Source: Rhinopomastus cyanomelas
Lineage: Eukaryota; Chordata; Aves; Bucerotiformes; Rhinopomastidae
Direction of reading: 5' to 3'
DNA: 64,000 nucleotides
Assembly (NCBI GenBank): GCA_013400115.1
Contig: VXBP01002393.1
Span: 62,001-126,000 of the forward strand
The notes under the pieces are model-generated. The model saw nothing but the letters and a program-made list of their open reading frames with translations, had not been told where the DNA came from and did no database searches. Below are positions 11,898-23,985 of the stretch, in pieces. Each line of letters starts with the position of its first letter. Position 1 is the first letter of the stretch. Position numbers and translations under genes: made by a program.

Positions 11898-13818
11898 TCA
11901 AAATATTAAAATTGGTTTTCCAAAAGATAGTAGCTCCAAGATTATAAAATGCTTGATGGATTGTTTCATCTAGATCTAAACAATGTGATTGCTTCTAACA
12001 CTTGTCAAATTTCTAAGAGATGTCAATGGAATTTTGAGGCCTTTCTTTATGACTGTGATATAATTACAGCCATCTTGATTTCTGAAGCAGGCTAACACTG
12101 TATATTACATGTAAACACCCTGTATTTAACTGTACTCTAAATTCTCCTTTCATGTTTTAGCAATTCATGGACTTTCTTTCTCAATTTGAAATTGTACCAG
12201 CTCAGTCCACTTTTAAAATAGCAATACAAGTTGGGAATGACTGTACTCTTCAATTAAAATATATAATCTCATTATATAAATATCATGCCATCTAATAATA
12301 TTGGTTAAAAAACCCCAACACTTCACAGACCTCTCTCTATATGTCATTTTTCTAGTGTCTTCTGATGTGGAGCTCACTAGAAGGTATCACTCTCTAAATT
12401 CAGGGGAGGCTTTTTGCATCCACTTTTCTTTATAAAAATAAATGCATTAAAATCATGTATCCTGAAACTGAGTTCCTGTCACTTAAAACATGTCAGCTAT
12501 CTCTGCTAAGAATACACTAAGGATAATCACTCTTTCTTAACAATGTTGATAAGCCAAGGCATTCAGCTACCAATATCGATAGACATGCTGGACAGAACAG
12601 ATCTGTGAGCTATGTAAGCACATGTGAAGTGCATGAACACCCATGCCCCTATCTAAAGCAAAAAAACCCAAACCCCAATAAACCAAAACACATCTAGAAG
12701 ACAACTTACAATTCCAGCCAGAGCCCCATCCTTTCCCAGTTTTCAAGTCACTCATTACTAAAATTCAAGGGCAGAAATGAAGTTGTACTGAAACACACAC
12801 ACAGTCTTTACCTCGTTGCTATATTTACTGGCATGATACGTAAAAGCAAAATTTGAAGCAGAAGGCTTCCTCCCCCGAATCTGTCACGCTAAAATCACAA
12901 CCTAAGACAGCTTACTGCCCTCTCCAAGAACAACCACGCTGGATTCTTGAAAAGCAGCCCATTTGGGATTTCTCTTGCCCCTTCCACTTACATATACGCA
13001 AACAGGGAGTGATTGAAAAAGGCTTTCCCTATGGCACACCCGTATCAACAAATTCTTCATGCTGGCAACAGGCCAAGGAGCAACGGGAGCTGGCAAATAT
13101 CTTACATTCAATACAAATAAACCTACTCATTGAAGAGTAGCTTTAAGGTTTCCTTAGAAGAAACAGGGTTGCAAAAACCCTGAGGAAGAGAAACAGAGTT
13201 AACCACACTCTCCATAGTGCTAGTATAGAGCATTACAGGATCAGAGCCAGGTCACTGCTCTGCAAACTGCAAAACAAGAAAAATAACAGCACCAATGTGA
13301 GTAAATAAGTCCCCAGGGCTGACCTTCTGAGGAACAATTCTGTTTAGGGGTGACTGGAGCAGCAATAATACAGAACATTTGGATAGACTGGACTACAGTC
13401 CTTTCATTACAGAACAAGAATTTAAAGATGCTACACACTATATGAGGTTTTGGATGCCCCCACCCCCATCACATAATGTAGTTACATTTATTAAACCACT
13501 TTATAGTTAACCTGAAGCAATCAAGTATTTTTTAATCTAATTAAAGTAACTTACTGACAGGAATCATTACAGCCTTTTCTTCTGATGATAATGTACTAGA
13601 TGGGTTTAAAAACATTATATATATATATACACATAGATTGTATTTTACCTTTGTAAAACAAATCATGTACTCCCTAGATCCAGTAGTTTTGTATGTGTAC
13701 AAAGAAAATGTAAAAGAACAATTCAATAATGCCATTAATATTTCTTTAAGAGTACACACCAGACATCTCAGAAACACGCAGTTCAACTTGGGAGTGCACT
13801 CATATCCTACTTCAACAC

Positions 13819-13951
13819 ACAGAATCACAACATCACAGAACATTAGGGATTGGAAGGGACCTTGAAAGATCATCTACTCCAATCCCCCTGCCACAGCAGG
13901 ATCACCTAGACCAAGTCACACAGGAACATGTCCAGGAGGGTTTTAAATGTC
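13819..13951 (-). repeat. CR1 3' end, antisense arm of an inverted pair
   Basis: An antisense CR1 tail that ends abruptly at 'gggttttaaatgtctcc', where a sense CR1 begins with no spacer. Confidence 0.85.
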
Positions 13952-14288
13952 TCCTTATGAGGAAAGGCTGAGGGAGCTGGGTCTCTTGAGCTTGGAGAAA
14001 TGAAGACTGAGGGGTGACCTCATTAATGTTTATAAATATGTAAAGGGTGGCTGTCAGGAGGATTGAGCCAGGCTCTTGACACAGTGGCATCTAATGATAG
14101 GACAAGGAACAATGGGTGTAAGCTGGAACATAGGAGGTTCCACATCAATACGGGAAGGAACTTCTTCACGGTGAGTACTGGAATGGGCTGCCCAGGGGGG
14201 TTGTAGAGTCTCTGTCTCTGGAGGGGGATTGGACTAGATGATCTTTTGAGGTTCCTTCCAATCTGTAATGTTCTGCGATTCTGTGATT
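13952..14288 (+). repeat. CR1 3' portion, sense arm of an inverted pair
   Basis: A sense CR1 from 'ttatgaggaaaggctgaggg' to 'ctgcgattctgtgatt'. It lacks the internal segment between 'ctgtctctggag' and 'ggggattggactagatgatc' (near 14,222), which the antisense neighbour does contain. Confidence 0.85.
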
Positions 14289-14572
14289 CAACTTTATTTT
14301 CAAAAAGCTGTAATGGTTTAAGAGCCTACGTGTTGTTTGCAAAACTAATGTAAGCATTTAGTAACAGAAAAATCACGATAATTCAGTGGGATGCAGGCTT
14401 TCGAAACACTTCAGCAGTGGTTCATATCTTGACCAGTAGCAAACCTAATTGGAAGTGGCCAAGAACCAAGGAGTAAATATGCACCTAAGGTAACACAGAG
14501 TAAGCACTTAAATAGCTTGTTTTAAAGAGAAACCTATGAAACATAAACTGCCATACATTCAAGGCTATATAT

Positions 14573-14578
14573 TTTATT
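14573..14578 (-). terminator. ALG10: ALG10 poly(A) signal
   Basis: AATAAA on the minus strand about 320 bases after the ALG10 stop, in AT-rich 3' UTR sequence. Cleavage is inferred near 14,550-14,560. Confidence 0.55.
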
Positions 14579-14895
14579 ATCATAAAAAATAACGGTAAAC
14601 ATCTGTCCTATTTCACATTAATGACAGAAAGGTGTTCTCAAATTTTCCCTCATTGTGAATTTTTTAAATTCCAGAAGCTCATAAAAATTCAATACATGGA
14701 GCATCTTCATATTACAACAAGTTGGCTCTCACATTCAGTTCCAAGAAATAAGCAAACAGCTTACTTCCCCAATTCCAACAGGGGAAAAATGTCCTTAATA
14801 CCGTGCAAAACATATTGCTTCATTTCAGAGTCTGCAGTCCTGAAACAGAACAGGGTTTTCTTATTGGTATGAAAGTATATATATACAAAAAACAG

Positions 14896-17800
14896 TCACC
14901 ACATAAACCTCTGGATTTCATCGCTATTTGGCCACTGGAATGTTCTGTTTAGGAAAAGATACAAAGTCACTGCATTCACAACAATATAAAAAGCCAACTC
15001 TAGAAGTTGTCTATACAGAGATGGAAATGGAATATTGAGCCTGTATATTAGGAATGGCAAAATAAAGTAACGAAACTCCAGCAATTTTTGAGGAACTGTG
15101 ACTGCTAGTAAACATACAAAATACATTAAGATCCAGAATATTGACTTTGATTTTAGTGTATCGGCACAACTCCACCCAGCAAAAATATACACTGGAACTA
15201 GTAAGTATTTGACGAGCTCGTGTCTTTGGAAGACTTTTCTCCAGACGTAGAACGTGTAATGTCTGTTATCTGCCAGCAAATACTTATGAACGTAGGTAAA
15301 CTTCCAGATCAGGAGTAATGAGATGATGGCAGTTAAGCTGTACTGCAGAGGGTGCTTCCGTAACGACTGAAGGAATTTCCTGATTTTAGCAGGAGTCAAT
15401 AAATAAGGGAATGAAAAACAGACTGTAAAGGACAAAAAATAGAACAGCTGAGGAAAGTGCAAACAGGCTTCATGGCTACTTCTGTCACCTACAACTATTC
15501 CACCATTAACGAAGACAAAACCAAAGAACGCAGCTACTAATGTGATGTATGGCCAAGTTAAGGCAGTAAGCCTAACTATGTTTTTAGGTGATATGAGATA
15601 TTTGATAAGAAACTGCAGTATTCTCAAAAAATCTGAAAGCGATCCTTTCCTGGAAGAAACCTTTTCGTCTCTCTTTTTCTGTAACTCTGTCTTCCAGGCT
15701 TCGTTTAGCTTCTCTGAAACAACATTTCCAGCACAAAAAACTGTCCACACAATATTCGTCTGACGAAACATGAAGCCACAAAATCCAAGGAGAGCTGAAG
15801 TTTTATGGTTACCGTAAAGACACATTAAATAGGCAAACAGAGTAAAAAATACTGATCCTGGGTCCGTATAATAAAGGAATGTGAAAAAATAAAGAGTGGG
15901 AAACATTGCAAGAGTTAATGCAGACACGATTCTCTGGAAACCAGACACAGCCTAGAGAAGAAGTGGAAAAATGTGGTTAGCAATGTGCAGGAATAAGAAT
16001 ATACACAAATAAATATAACCCCAAACAAAGTATGCAGCTCAGTCCAGGCAGTCCTGCTCTGGCAGGGGGATTGGACTAGATGATCTTTCGAGGTCCCTTC
16101 CATTCCCTAATGTTCTGTGATTCTGTGTCGTTCCTGAGAACTCCATTAACACAATCTAACAACTCTTATGCTCTTTGGTTCCATTGTAGCACAGGCACAC
16201 AGGCTGTATTTTTGTTAACCTCCTGCTACGTTAACACAGAGCGTGGGACTACACAATGCTAGAAGGCAAATGAAAGTACAGAACATTACTGCAGGTGAGT
16301 TAAAAATACAGCAGTGAAAATTACTTCTTTCATATGACAGGTGTTCACATACTTGTGGCATTAAAATTACTGCGAGAACGCAAGTGTTCCCATACCTATG
16401 GACAAAAAAAAATAACTTCAATATTCCATGCCCTTGCAATCTCACCACCACATTCTGTTTATTTGTGACACCAGAACTTATCATTCTATGTTTATGCTAT
16501 CTTCTCTTTTGAAGCTAGTCTACAGAATTGCCAGTTCTAAGTTTCTAATCTTTGGTGCAGCTTTGATTTGTTAATCTTCGTTTTAATTCATGATTTTAAA
16601 AGCCTTTAAAAAACTTTAAACAAGATAGGTAACCATGCAGTTAAAAACTCCTCCCAATTATCCCACTCACTACATCAGACAACACAATTCACAGTATTAA
16701 AAAACATTGCAGGATATTTCTCAGTGATGTACTGTGGGGTGTCTGTGCGACTTGGTCTAGGTGGTCCTGCTCTGGCAGGGAGATTGGACTAGATGATCTG
16801 TCGAGGTCCCTTCCAATCTCTAATGTACTGTGATACTGTGAAACAGCCAGTCACCACCTTACAGAAAAGGGGAACAGAGAAAACACTGAGTTCAGAGACG
16901 TGTCAGCAATGCTCCAACAACTGCCATGAAATCCTTTGTCTTCTTATATTTATATATCCACCTCCAAGCATAATTAAGTGTTCTGAAGGTGGAAACAAAG
17001 TACTGAATTTGACTTAGGTCTATAAAATCTTATGACATGCTTAAACATTAAGAGTACCTCAGGAGAAAATACATACATCAGAAGAAATTTTATTTGTAGT
17101 AAAGGAATCCTTCAGTTATCAAGGAACAGGCAAAGGAGTTCTAAAAGTGAAATTGAAGAACCTTCTCACATAAAAGATTTTCAACAGGCCATCCTGGAAT
17201 AATTTGCCTACTGCAATGGCTGATGCTCTACAATATTCGTATAACCAAGCTGAACTGTTATGGTCTGAATGGGTGGACAACCACACGGGTAATAACTGGC
17301 TGGATGTTCACCTGGTCACACTCCATCCAAGGGTGAGTGTAACAAGCAGAGTATCACAAGGACCTATACTGGAGACCCGTCCTGTTTAACATCCTTGTCA
17401 AAGACTTGAAGGCAGTGCACGTATATTCCCCTGAAGTCTGCAGATGACACTAAACTGGGGGGAACCAATCAATACGCTGAAGAGCAGAGCTGCCACCAAG
17501 AGTGATCTAGACAGGCTGGAGGAATAAGGCAACAAAAATTATGAAACTCAACAAGATCAAAGACAAAGTTTGTAACTGGAAAGGACAAAATCCCCACAAT
17601 GATACAGGCTGGGCATGGAGGAGCTAAGGAGCTACTGCTCTGCTCTGTGGGGGTCTTTGGAGACAGTGAGGTCAACATGAGCCAGCAGCATGCCCTGGCA
17701 CTAAGGAACAACAGCAACAACCCACTGGGCTACGTGAACAAGAGATCAAGAATCTCTGTAGAATTTCAAGGAAAATTATTATCAATGTTTATTTGTCAGG

Positions 17801-18875
17801 CTGCACCTAGAATACCATGACAGTATTGTGCCCTGTGACACAAAACAGGTACTAGTAAACCAGAGCAATGAATGGTGACCAAGGGGCCACCATGACAGCT
17901 GAGGGCTGAAGCACCTGGCCTGAGAGGACAGGCTGAGAGAGCTGGCCTTCTTCAAACCAGAAAACAGGTGGCACTGAGGGAGCTGAATATCAGTCTACCA
18001 ACACCTTTGAGTACCTTGGTCAAGAAAGGGAGCCACACTTCTCAAAATGGTATGTGGTGGGAAGACAAGCGACAACAGTCATAAACTGAAACAAGAGGCT
18101 CAGTAGCCTTCAGTGAATGTAAAACCTTCACTGTAAGGTTGTTATATAGAACCGTGTATAGCTCATACATGTAGTTCAGCTACACAAAGGGAGCCACTAA
18201 AACTGCTTGCACAGGCACATAAAATTGTTTTACCGTACCTTATTCTTCTGATGGATCTTGAATAGAAGTAAATAGAGTAAATAGAAGTTTCCAGCACTGA
18301 AGAGGAGGTTGATAAACCTAAGCATCCCTGCAGAGCACACCACGCTGCCTGTCCACCCGAAGAGCCACGCCACGGGCTTCACAATTCCCACCGACACCAA
18401 GTACAGACCTGGCAGCGTAGTAATCATGGGGTCCCACTGCAGAGAGGAGAGAAACAGAGTGACTCAGCTGCTGCTACACAGAAAAGGGACCCCACACATG
18501 CAATGGTGACAATACACCATCCCCGTCAGTGACCCGGTGTCAGCTTGGATGTCGGAACAAAACTTGACAACACTTGGTACCCCAAGCTCTGCACCGCTGG
18601 CACCAGCCGCCGGGAACCGGCGTTTTGGCCAACAACCACCACGGGCTGTCACAGAAATCCCGACTGGGAACCGGAACGAGAACGGGCACCGGGCCGACCC
18701 CGGGAGGCACCTGGAGGAAGCGGCCGTGGCAGTAGGCCTGCGCCTGGGGGACGTGGAACACCTCGTCCATGTAGGGCCCGCGCTGGCGGTGGTTGATGGC
18801 CGCGAACAGCAGGCACGACAGAAGGAACGAGCCGCTCATGGCGGCCGAGAACCCGTAGGCTCTAGCTCGCTCCAT
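14896..18875 (-). CDS. ALG10: ALG10, dolichyl-P-glucose alpha-1,2-glucosyltransferase
   Basis: Coding exons (minus): 18711-18875, 18239-18436, 14896-15951, joined in phase 0 to 472 residues; as I recall the human protein is about the same length. The enzyme is a multi-pass ER membrane transferase. It adds the third, terminal alpha-1,2 glucose to the lipid-linked N-glycan precursor, using dolichyl-phosphate glucose in the lumen. Visible family marks are the acidic first luminal loop MDEVFH (36-41), WDPMITT at 56-62, a GDRSSHEACLHFPQ segment, about ten or more hydrophobic spans, and the invariant end FQWPNSDEIQRFMW. Splice sites are canonical. The start is the first ATG in a CpG island, 118 bp from the divergent TPRKB start. 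Intron 2 carries two short CR1 tails and an old CR1 with RT remains. No damage is seen, so the gene should be functional. Confidence 0.97.
16046..16127 (+). repeat. CR1 3'-end stub in ALG10 intron 2
   Basis: Only the last about 80 bp of CR1: 'ggcagggggattggactaga' to 'gttctgtgattctgtg'. Confidence 0.85.
16741..16842 (+). repeat. CR1 3'-end stub in ALG10 intron 2
   Basis: About 100 bp ending 'gtactgtgatactgtgaaac'. It is the same family as the stub 700 bp away, in the same orientation. Confidence 0.85.
17200..18120 (+). repeat. Old CR1 with degenerate reverse-transcriptase region
   Basis: A decayed sense CR1. Around 17,330-17,460 translated pieces still resemble CR1 RT ('VSQGPILETRPV', then 'ADDTKLG'-like after frameshifts). 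Later parts keep CR1 order ('ctgagaggacaggctgagag'). It is clearly older than the common family. Confidence 0.7.
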
Positions 18876-19330
18876 GCTGGCCCCGCCGCTGCCAGCGCCA
18901 CCGCCGCAGGGCAGGGTCCTCCCTTCCGGGGAGGGCCGGGCGCGGGGAGGAGGAGCCGGCGCGGTTCTGCGGGTCCGGTCAGGCCAGGCCGGGATGGATT
19001 TAACGCACCAGCTGGAGCTGTTCCCTGACCGCAGCGTCACCCTTCTGCTCTTCAACCGCGTGAAAAACGCCGCTGCACTAAGGAAAAAAGCCATGGAAGG
19101 GGCTATTGAGGGAGCGTTGGTAAACCCCGCGATGGTGAGTGAAAGCCTGGGCCGGCCTGCGCCTTCCAGGCCACAGTGCTGCAGGCGGTGCGGGAACCCG
19201 GCTCGTCCTTCTCCTCCTGCTCTGAGAGACCCGCGCTCGTAACACTCGTCCTTCGCTTCCTCTGCCCTCCGCTGCTGTTGGAACAGCGCAGAGGTTCGCC
19301 CATGTGAAAAGAAGAGCCTTAGCAGGGCTG
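18500..19330. promoter_or_regulatory. CpG island and bidirectional ALG10/TPRKB promoter
   Basis: A dense CpG island spans both first exons. The promoter core is the 118 bp between the ALG10 ATG (18875, minus) and the TPRKB ATG (18994, plus). It contains a CTTCCGG ETS-type motif at 18923-18929 and GC boxes but no TATA box. Both 5' UTRs must be very short or overlap. Confidence 0.8.
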
Positions 19331-21721
19331 GCCAAAGCATCTGTGGTCTGAATTCACTTCCCGTGCTGCTCGGTGGAGCTCTCTAACGTGAATCTGTCAC
19401 AAGTGCTGCTCTGCTCTCTGGGGGCTCGGTGCATAGTTTCCGAATCTAGTCTTTGTTGTTATAATTAGCCAAACAGCAGACAGGGAAGGGGCGGGGGAAG
19501 AATCAAGCCTGGAAATTTACTTGCAGAAGATTTACCCATGTGATTAGTTTTTAAAAACGTTTTAGTAACCTGGTTGAGAGAATGTCATCTCTATTTTTGT
19601 GCAAAGCATTGCCCCATGCACCCGTGCAGGAAATAATCACGTGGAATTCAGCAGGAATTGCTGACTTCTATCAGAAGTCTGTTTTGCTCAATTCTACCCC
19701 TGCAGTCTTAGATTATCCAGGTTAACTGGTCAGGATTTTTTTTGACACCAAAACGTATGTTAAATTTCTGTTGTAACTTCCTCTGTTGTGTTTTACAGAT
19801 TGTAGATCCTTTTCAGATCCTTGTGGCGGCCAACAAAGCAGTTCATTTACACAAGATAGGTAAAATGAAGACCAGAACTCTAAATGCAGAAATTATTTTC
19901 AGCCTTTCACCAAACAACAACGTAAGATTTACAACAATGTAAAATGAACCAATGTCCTTTTTGCTGGAGAAGCTTGCTAAGATCCCTGCAGCCATATTGA
20001 CTTTACTGTGAGAGTTCAGCCCAGAGGCATGAAGATGATGAAGGGAGTGGAACACGTCCCTTACGACAAAAGGCTGAGGGAGCTGGGTCTCTTGAGCTTG
20101 GAGAAAAGGAGACTGAGGGGTGATCTTATTAATGTTTAGAACTATGTGATGGGTGGGTGTCAGGAGGATGGAGCCAGGCTCTGCTCAGGGGCATCTAATG
20201 ATAGGATGAGGGTAATGGGAGTAAGCTGCCACATAGGAGGTTCCACGTCAGTAAGAGAAGGAACTTCTTCCCTATGAGGGTGACAGAGCACTGGAAGGGG
20301 CTGCCCAGGGGAGTTGTGGAGTCTCTTTCTCTGGAGACATTTAAAACCCGCCTGTGTGACTTTGTCTAGGTGATCCTGCTGTGTCACGGGGATAGGACTA
20401 GAAGATCTTTCGAGGTCCCTTCCAATCCCTAATGTACTGTGATACTAATAGAAATTGTCATTCTTTGTAATAGCACTAATATGCTGTTATCTTTGTAGCT
20501 TATCGGAATTCCATTGATGTAAAACCTGTGTTATTATATATTCTTGGCTTATTTGGCCCAGTAAGTGAAAAGGTTGATTCTATGTAGTGAGAAAGTGACT
20601 CGCATGATTCTGATATTATTCGTTTTCTCTTAGATTTCAGATGCATTTAAAAAGTTTGGCATTTCAGACAGTGACACAGCAGTACTCATCGTTCTGGTTG
20701 TGGACAGAGAAAAACCTGTTAACCTGCAAGATATAGCATCTCAGGTAGAAGGAGAGCAGGTTTCTCTAGATGAACTCCCCCAACTAACAGACATTGCCAA
20801 AGTTAAAAAGGTATGTAGCCAAAGAGGTGACTGGTGCAAAGAAAAGGGGTAGTTTCATTAGTTGTATGACTAAATGGCAATTAACTTCATTGCCTTTGGG
20901 TCTGCTTTTCTTTAGATCAACTGGGAACTTATCTGAAGTGAACCTTGATTATTTCTTTCTTACCATTCTTTTACTGGGAAAAAAGTTCCAATTGTTAAAC
21001 CCTGTCTTCAGAAATTTTAAGTCTTCGAATTCTTAACACTGTCAGGAAGTTCAAACATAAAAATAAATTCTAGATGGCCGCCTACCATTCAGGAACTTGT
21101 GCTTCCTGTTTTCTCAGGCAAATACCCATTTAATGAAAAATAAAATTTCAGTCCTGAACAGTTTCATAATCTCAAGCACATAAATAGAGTCAGCATGGGC
21201 GGATAAAGTGAAAATGTGTTGATTAGCTGCTAGGAACTGTGGTGGGGCAAGTGTGCTTATAGCAAGTTGCCATATGCTAGATAGAGGTATCCTGAAGGCT
21301 GTGTGTTTCACATGATACAATTCTAGTAACTTCAAGCATCTTGATCATGTCGTCAAAGTAATGATAGGAGACCTATGAAGAAAACTGGACAAGTTGTAGC
21401 ATATAATGTGGAGCTAGATGTTTCTTAGCTTTCCCTTATGTCTTACAGCTTCAGAATTTGCTTGGTTCCTTGGTTCCCATTTTGTTCTGCACTCATGACA
21501 CGATGGGCATTCCGGGTGCAAAAAGTCTAGGAGGGGGCAAGCCTTTTTCTCATGCACATATCTCCAGAGGAAGACAATGGATGGTTTTTCTTCCTTATAT
21601 AAAGCTTGGTTTTCTTTTTTTTTTTTTTCTGCAGATGTACAAAATCACTCCGCAGGAAGAAAAAATTGGCACTTTATTGGACAGTGTTGTTTGCAGAATG
21701 TCAACAAAAGATGTTTTATGA
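18994..21721 (+). CDS. TPRKB: TPRKB, KEOPS subunit (Cgi121 family)
   Basis: Exons 18994-19134, 19799-19921, 20634-20810 and 21635-21721, all joined in phase 0, give 175 residues, the usual family length. TPRKB binds the kinase TP53RK (PRPK) in the KEOPS/EKC complex, which with OSGEP makes N6-threonylcarbamoyl-adenosine at position 37 of ANN-decoding tRNAs. The sequence shows the N-terminal LTHQLELFP, the core NPAMIVDPFQ (45-53) followed by AANKAVH, a central SDAFKKFGIS, and the C-terminal IGTLLDS...CRMSTKDVL. Splice sites are canonical; the exon 4 acceptor follows a very long T tract (about 21,610-21,628). Intron 2 holds a sense CR1 (20006-20445). The start is divergent from ALG10. No damage is seen. 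Confidence 0.97.
20006..20445 (+). repeat. CR1 LINE in TPRKB intron 2
   Basis: A sense copy from 'agagttcagcccagaggcat' to 'aatgtactgtgatact', inserted about 190 bp before exon 3. Confidence 0.9.
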
Positions 21722-21730
21722 AAATGTGGA

Positions 21731-21736
21731 AATAAA
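21731..21736 (+). terminator. TPRKB: TPRKB poly(A) signal
   Basis: AATAAA starts 10 bases after the stop codon, giving a very short 3' UTR, probably under 50 bases. Confidence 0.7.
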
Positions 21737-21807
21737 TTATTTTTTTAAGGAAAAAGAGCGTGGATTTAAGGTGTAAAAATACTCCATTGCAATTCATCCT
21801 GCGTTTC

Positions 21808-22370
21808 AGAGAAAGTGATGTGGTACCATGTAGATTAATGCTGACTGAGCTTTCACATTAGGGACTGGAAGGGACCTCAGAAGATCATCCAGTCCAGTCC
21901 CCCTGCCATAGCAGGATCACCTAGACCAAGTCACATAGGAACACATCCGGGCAAGTTTCAAATGTCTCCAGAGAAGGAGACTCCACAACCCCCCTGGGCA
22001 GCCCATTGCAGGGCTCTGTCATCCTTGCTGGGAAGAAGTTTCTTCTGATACTGATGTGGAACCTCCTATGTTCCAGCTTGCACTTGTCCCTTGTCTTACT
22101 ATTAGATGCCACTGAGAAGAGCCTGGCTCCATCCTGCTGACACCCACAATTCACATATTTATCAACATTAATGAGGTCACCCCTCAGTCTCCTTTTTTCC
22201 AAGGTCAAGAGACCCAGCTCCCTCGGCTTTTCATCATAAAAAAGGTGTTTGACTCCATTCATTGTCTTTGTAGCTCTGCCCTGAACTTCCTCCAGCAGTT
22301 CTGTGTCCTTGAAATGAGGGGCCCAGAGAAAGTAATGTGGTGCCATGTGGATCAATGTCTGAGCTTTAAC
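21808..22370 (-). repeat. CR1 LINE (antisense) flanked by long direct repeats
   Basis: The CR1 body occupies about 21857-22324 antisense. It is flanked by 21808-21856 and 22325-22370, which align base for base ('agagaaagtgatgtggtacc' against 'agagaaagtaatgtggtgcc') with about five substitutions and one 3-base indel. This looks like an unusually long target-site duplication, or an older tandem repeat split by the element. Confidence 0.75.
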
Positions 22371-22800
22371 CACTAAGTGTGGACATGGGGGTAATCCAAG
22401 CTGTGTTCTAAGCACAGAGAGCAGTTCTGCTGTGCAAAGCAGAATTTCCCATTGAGAAAATGGGTACCTTAAGGTGATCATAAACAGAAGTTTACTTTTC
22501 CCTTTCATCAAATGTTCTGCTAGTCCCGGATAGATTCAAACATTGTAAATCATTTTTATTAGCCCTCCCCGATTTGTTTTGGTTTGGCCCCCCCGCTGAC
22601 GGATGATAGTTTTGCAACAATACTACAGCCGGAAAAGGTGTCTCCGTGGCACAAATTACTGTTGATGGACTAGGAAAAGGAAAGTTTCCATAAACTATCA
22701 GCAGCACCTCACTCTTCCGCTGGTGGGAAAGAGCTGCTGCCCACCCCTTGAGGACAGGAAGAGGTGGGATGGCTACCGTGGCAGCTAGCAGTGGGGGGCA

Positions 22801-22890
22801 ATCACAGAATCACAGAACATTAGGGATTGAAAGAGACCTCGAAAGATGATCTAGTCCAATGCCCCTGCCAGAGCAGGACCACCTAGACAA
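22801..22890 (-). repeat. CR1 3'-end stub
   Basis: About 90 bp: 'atcacagaatcacagaacat' through 'ggaccacctagaca'. Confidence 0.85.
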
Positions 22891-23561
22891 TGTGGAGCAG
22901 GAGCATCAGGTGGATAGAACAATGAATAAGTCAGTATCGATGATGCTGTAGTGGTGTTAGCGTCTGGCAAGCCAGTGTTACTGGATGCAGCATTTTGCTG
23001 AGATATTGGTGTGTTGCTGTGGTACTTCAGCATTCACAATAAAGGATATTGAGAGGTGGTTTTATTTTCTGAATTATGCATGGTCCTGCTTCCGGGTGCA
23101 GAATTCACAGCGATATTTGCACCATATATTCACTTGAATTGTCGATACAACTTTGATAGCATTCTAAAAGGACCATTGAACACATTTTATTGAACCAGTG
23201 ATAGGAAATGCCATCAAAGGGAATTAAAAATTATATTGACTAACAATAGTCACCCAGAGCAGCAGCTCTGCATGAGTATCATTTGATCACACATAAGCAT
23301 TCTACTTCAGAAAAACGACTGCCCTAATTAAGGTGGAAATCCATATGATTTATTATACTGTGCTTTTCTGTGTTGTCCATAAAATAATAGCTGTTAGCAT
23401 TCTTGGTTTTTCACAATTTGAGTGTATCCAGAGTGTTTGGAAGAGTGTGCCCTGGATTATTAAACATAGTGTTTGGGGAAAGAAAATCTATTTTGGGGGA
23501 TGGGCTAATCTGGGTTAGAGTTGAAATGTTAACCCACCACAATAAACAGACCAGCAAACAC

Positions 23562-23985
23562 AATCACAGAACCACAGAACATTAAGGATTGGAAGGGACC
23601 TCGAAAGATCATCTAGTCCAATCCCCCTGCCACAGCAGGATCACCTAGGCCAAGTCACACAGGACCTAGACCAAGTCATCCAGGCAGGTTTTAAATGTCT
23701 CTAGAGGAGGAGATTCCACAACCCCCCCGGGGAGCCCATTCCAGTGCTCTGTCACCCTCCCTGGGAAGAAGTTCCTTCTGATATTGATGTGGATCCTCCT
23801 ATCTTGCAGCTTACACCCACTGCGCCTTGTCCTATCATTAGATGCCACTGAGAAGAGCCTGGCTCTATCTTTCTGACACCCACCCTTCACATATTTATAG
23901 ACGTTAATGAGGTCACCCTTCAGTCTCCTTCTCTCTAAGCTAAAGAGACCCAGCTCCCTCAGCCTTTCCTCATAAGGGAGGTGTG
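23562..23985 (-). repeat. CR1 LINE, antisense
   Basis: A long copy of the common family, ending at 'cagcctttcctcataaggga'. A small 'cacaggacctagaccaagtc' duplication occurs near 23,660-23,680. The 158-codon open frame across it is CR1, not a gene. Confidence 0.9.

Larger units (their letters stand above)
9805..13818. other. Intergenic stretch without recognised genes
   Basis: It contains a one-base gap (N at 10399) inside a local direct repeat and a truncated antisense CR1 (11728-11897). A short CpG-richer patch at 11,460-11,600 and an (AT)n run near 13,615-13,630 are also present. No coding exon was recognised. Confidence 0.55.

Noticed and set aside
18537..19340. Long frames on both strands across the ALG10/TPRKB CpG island (up to 266 codons)
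   Set aside because: Stop-poor GC-rich sequence. The real coding parts are the two first exons, and the long minus frame runs through the TPRKB exon antisense.
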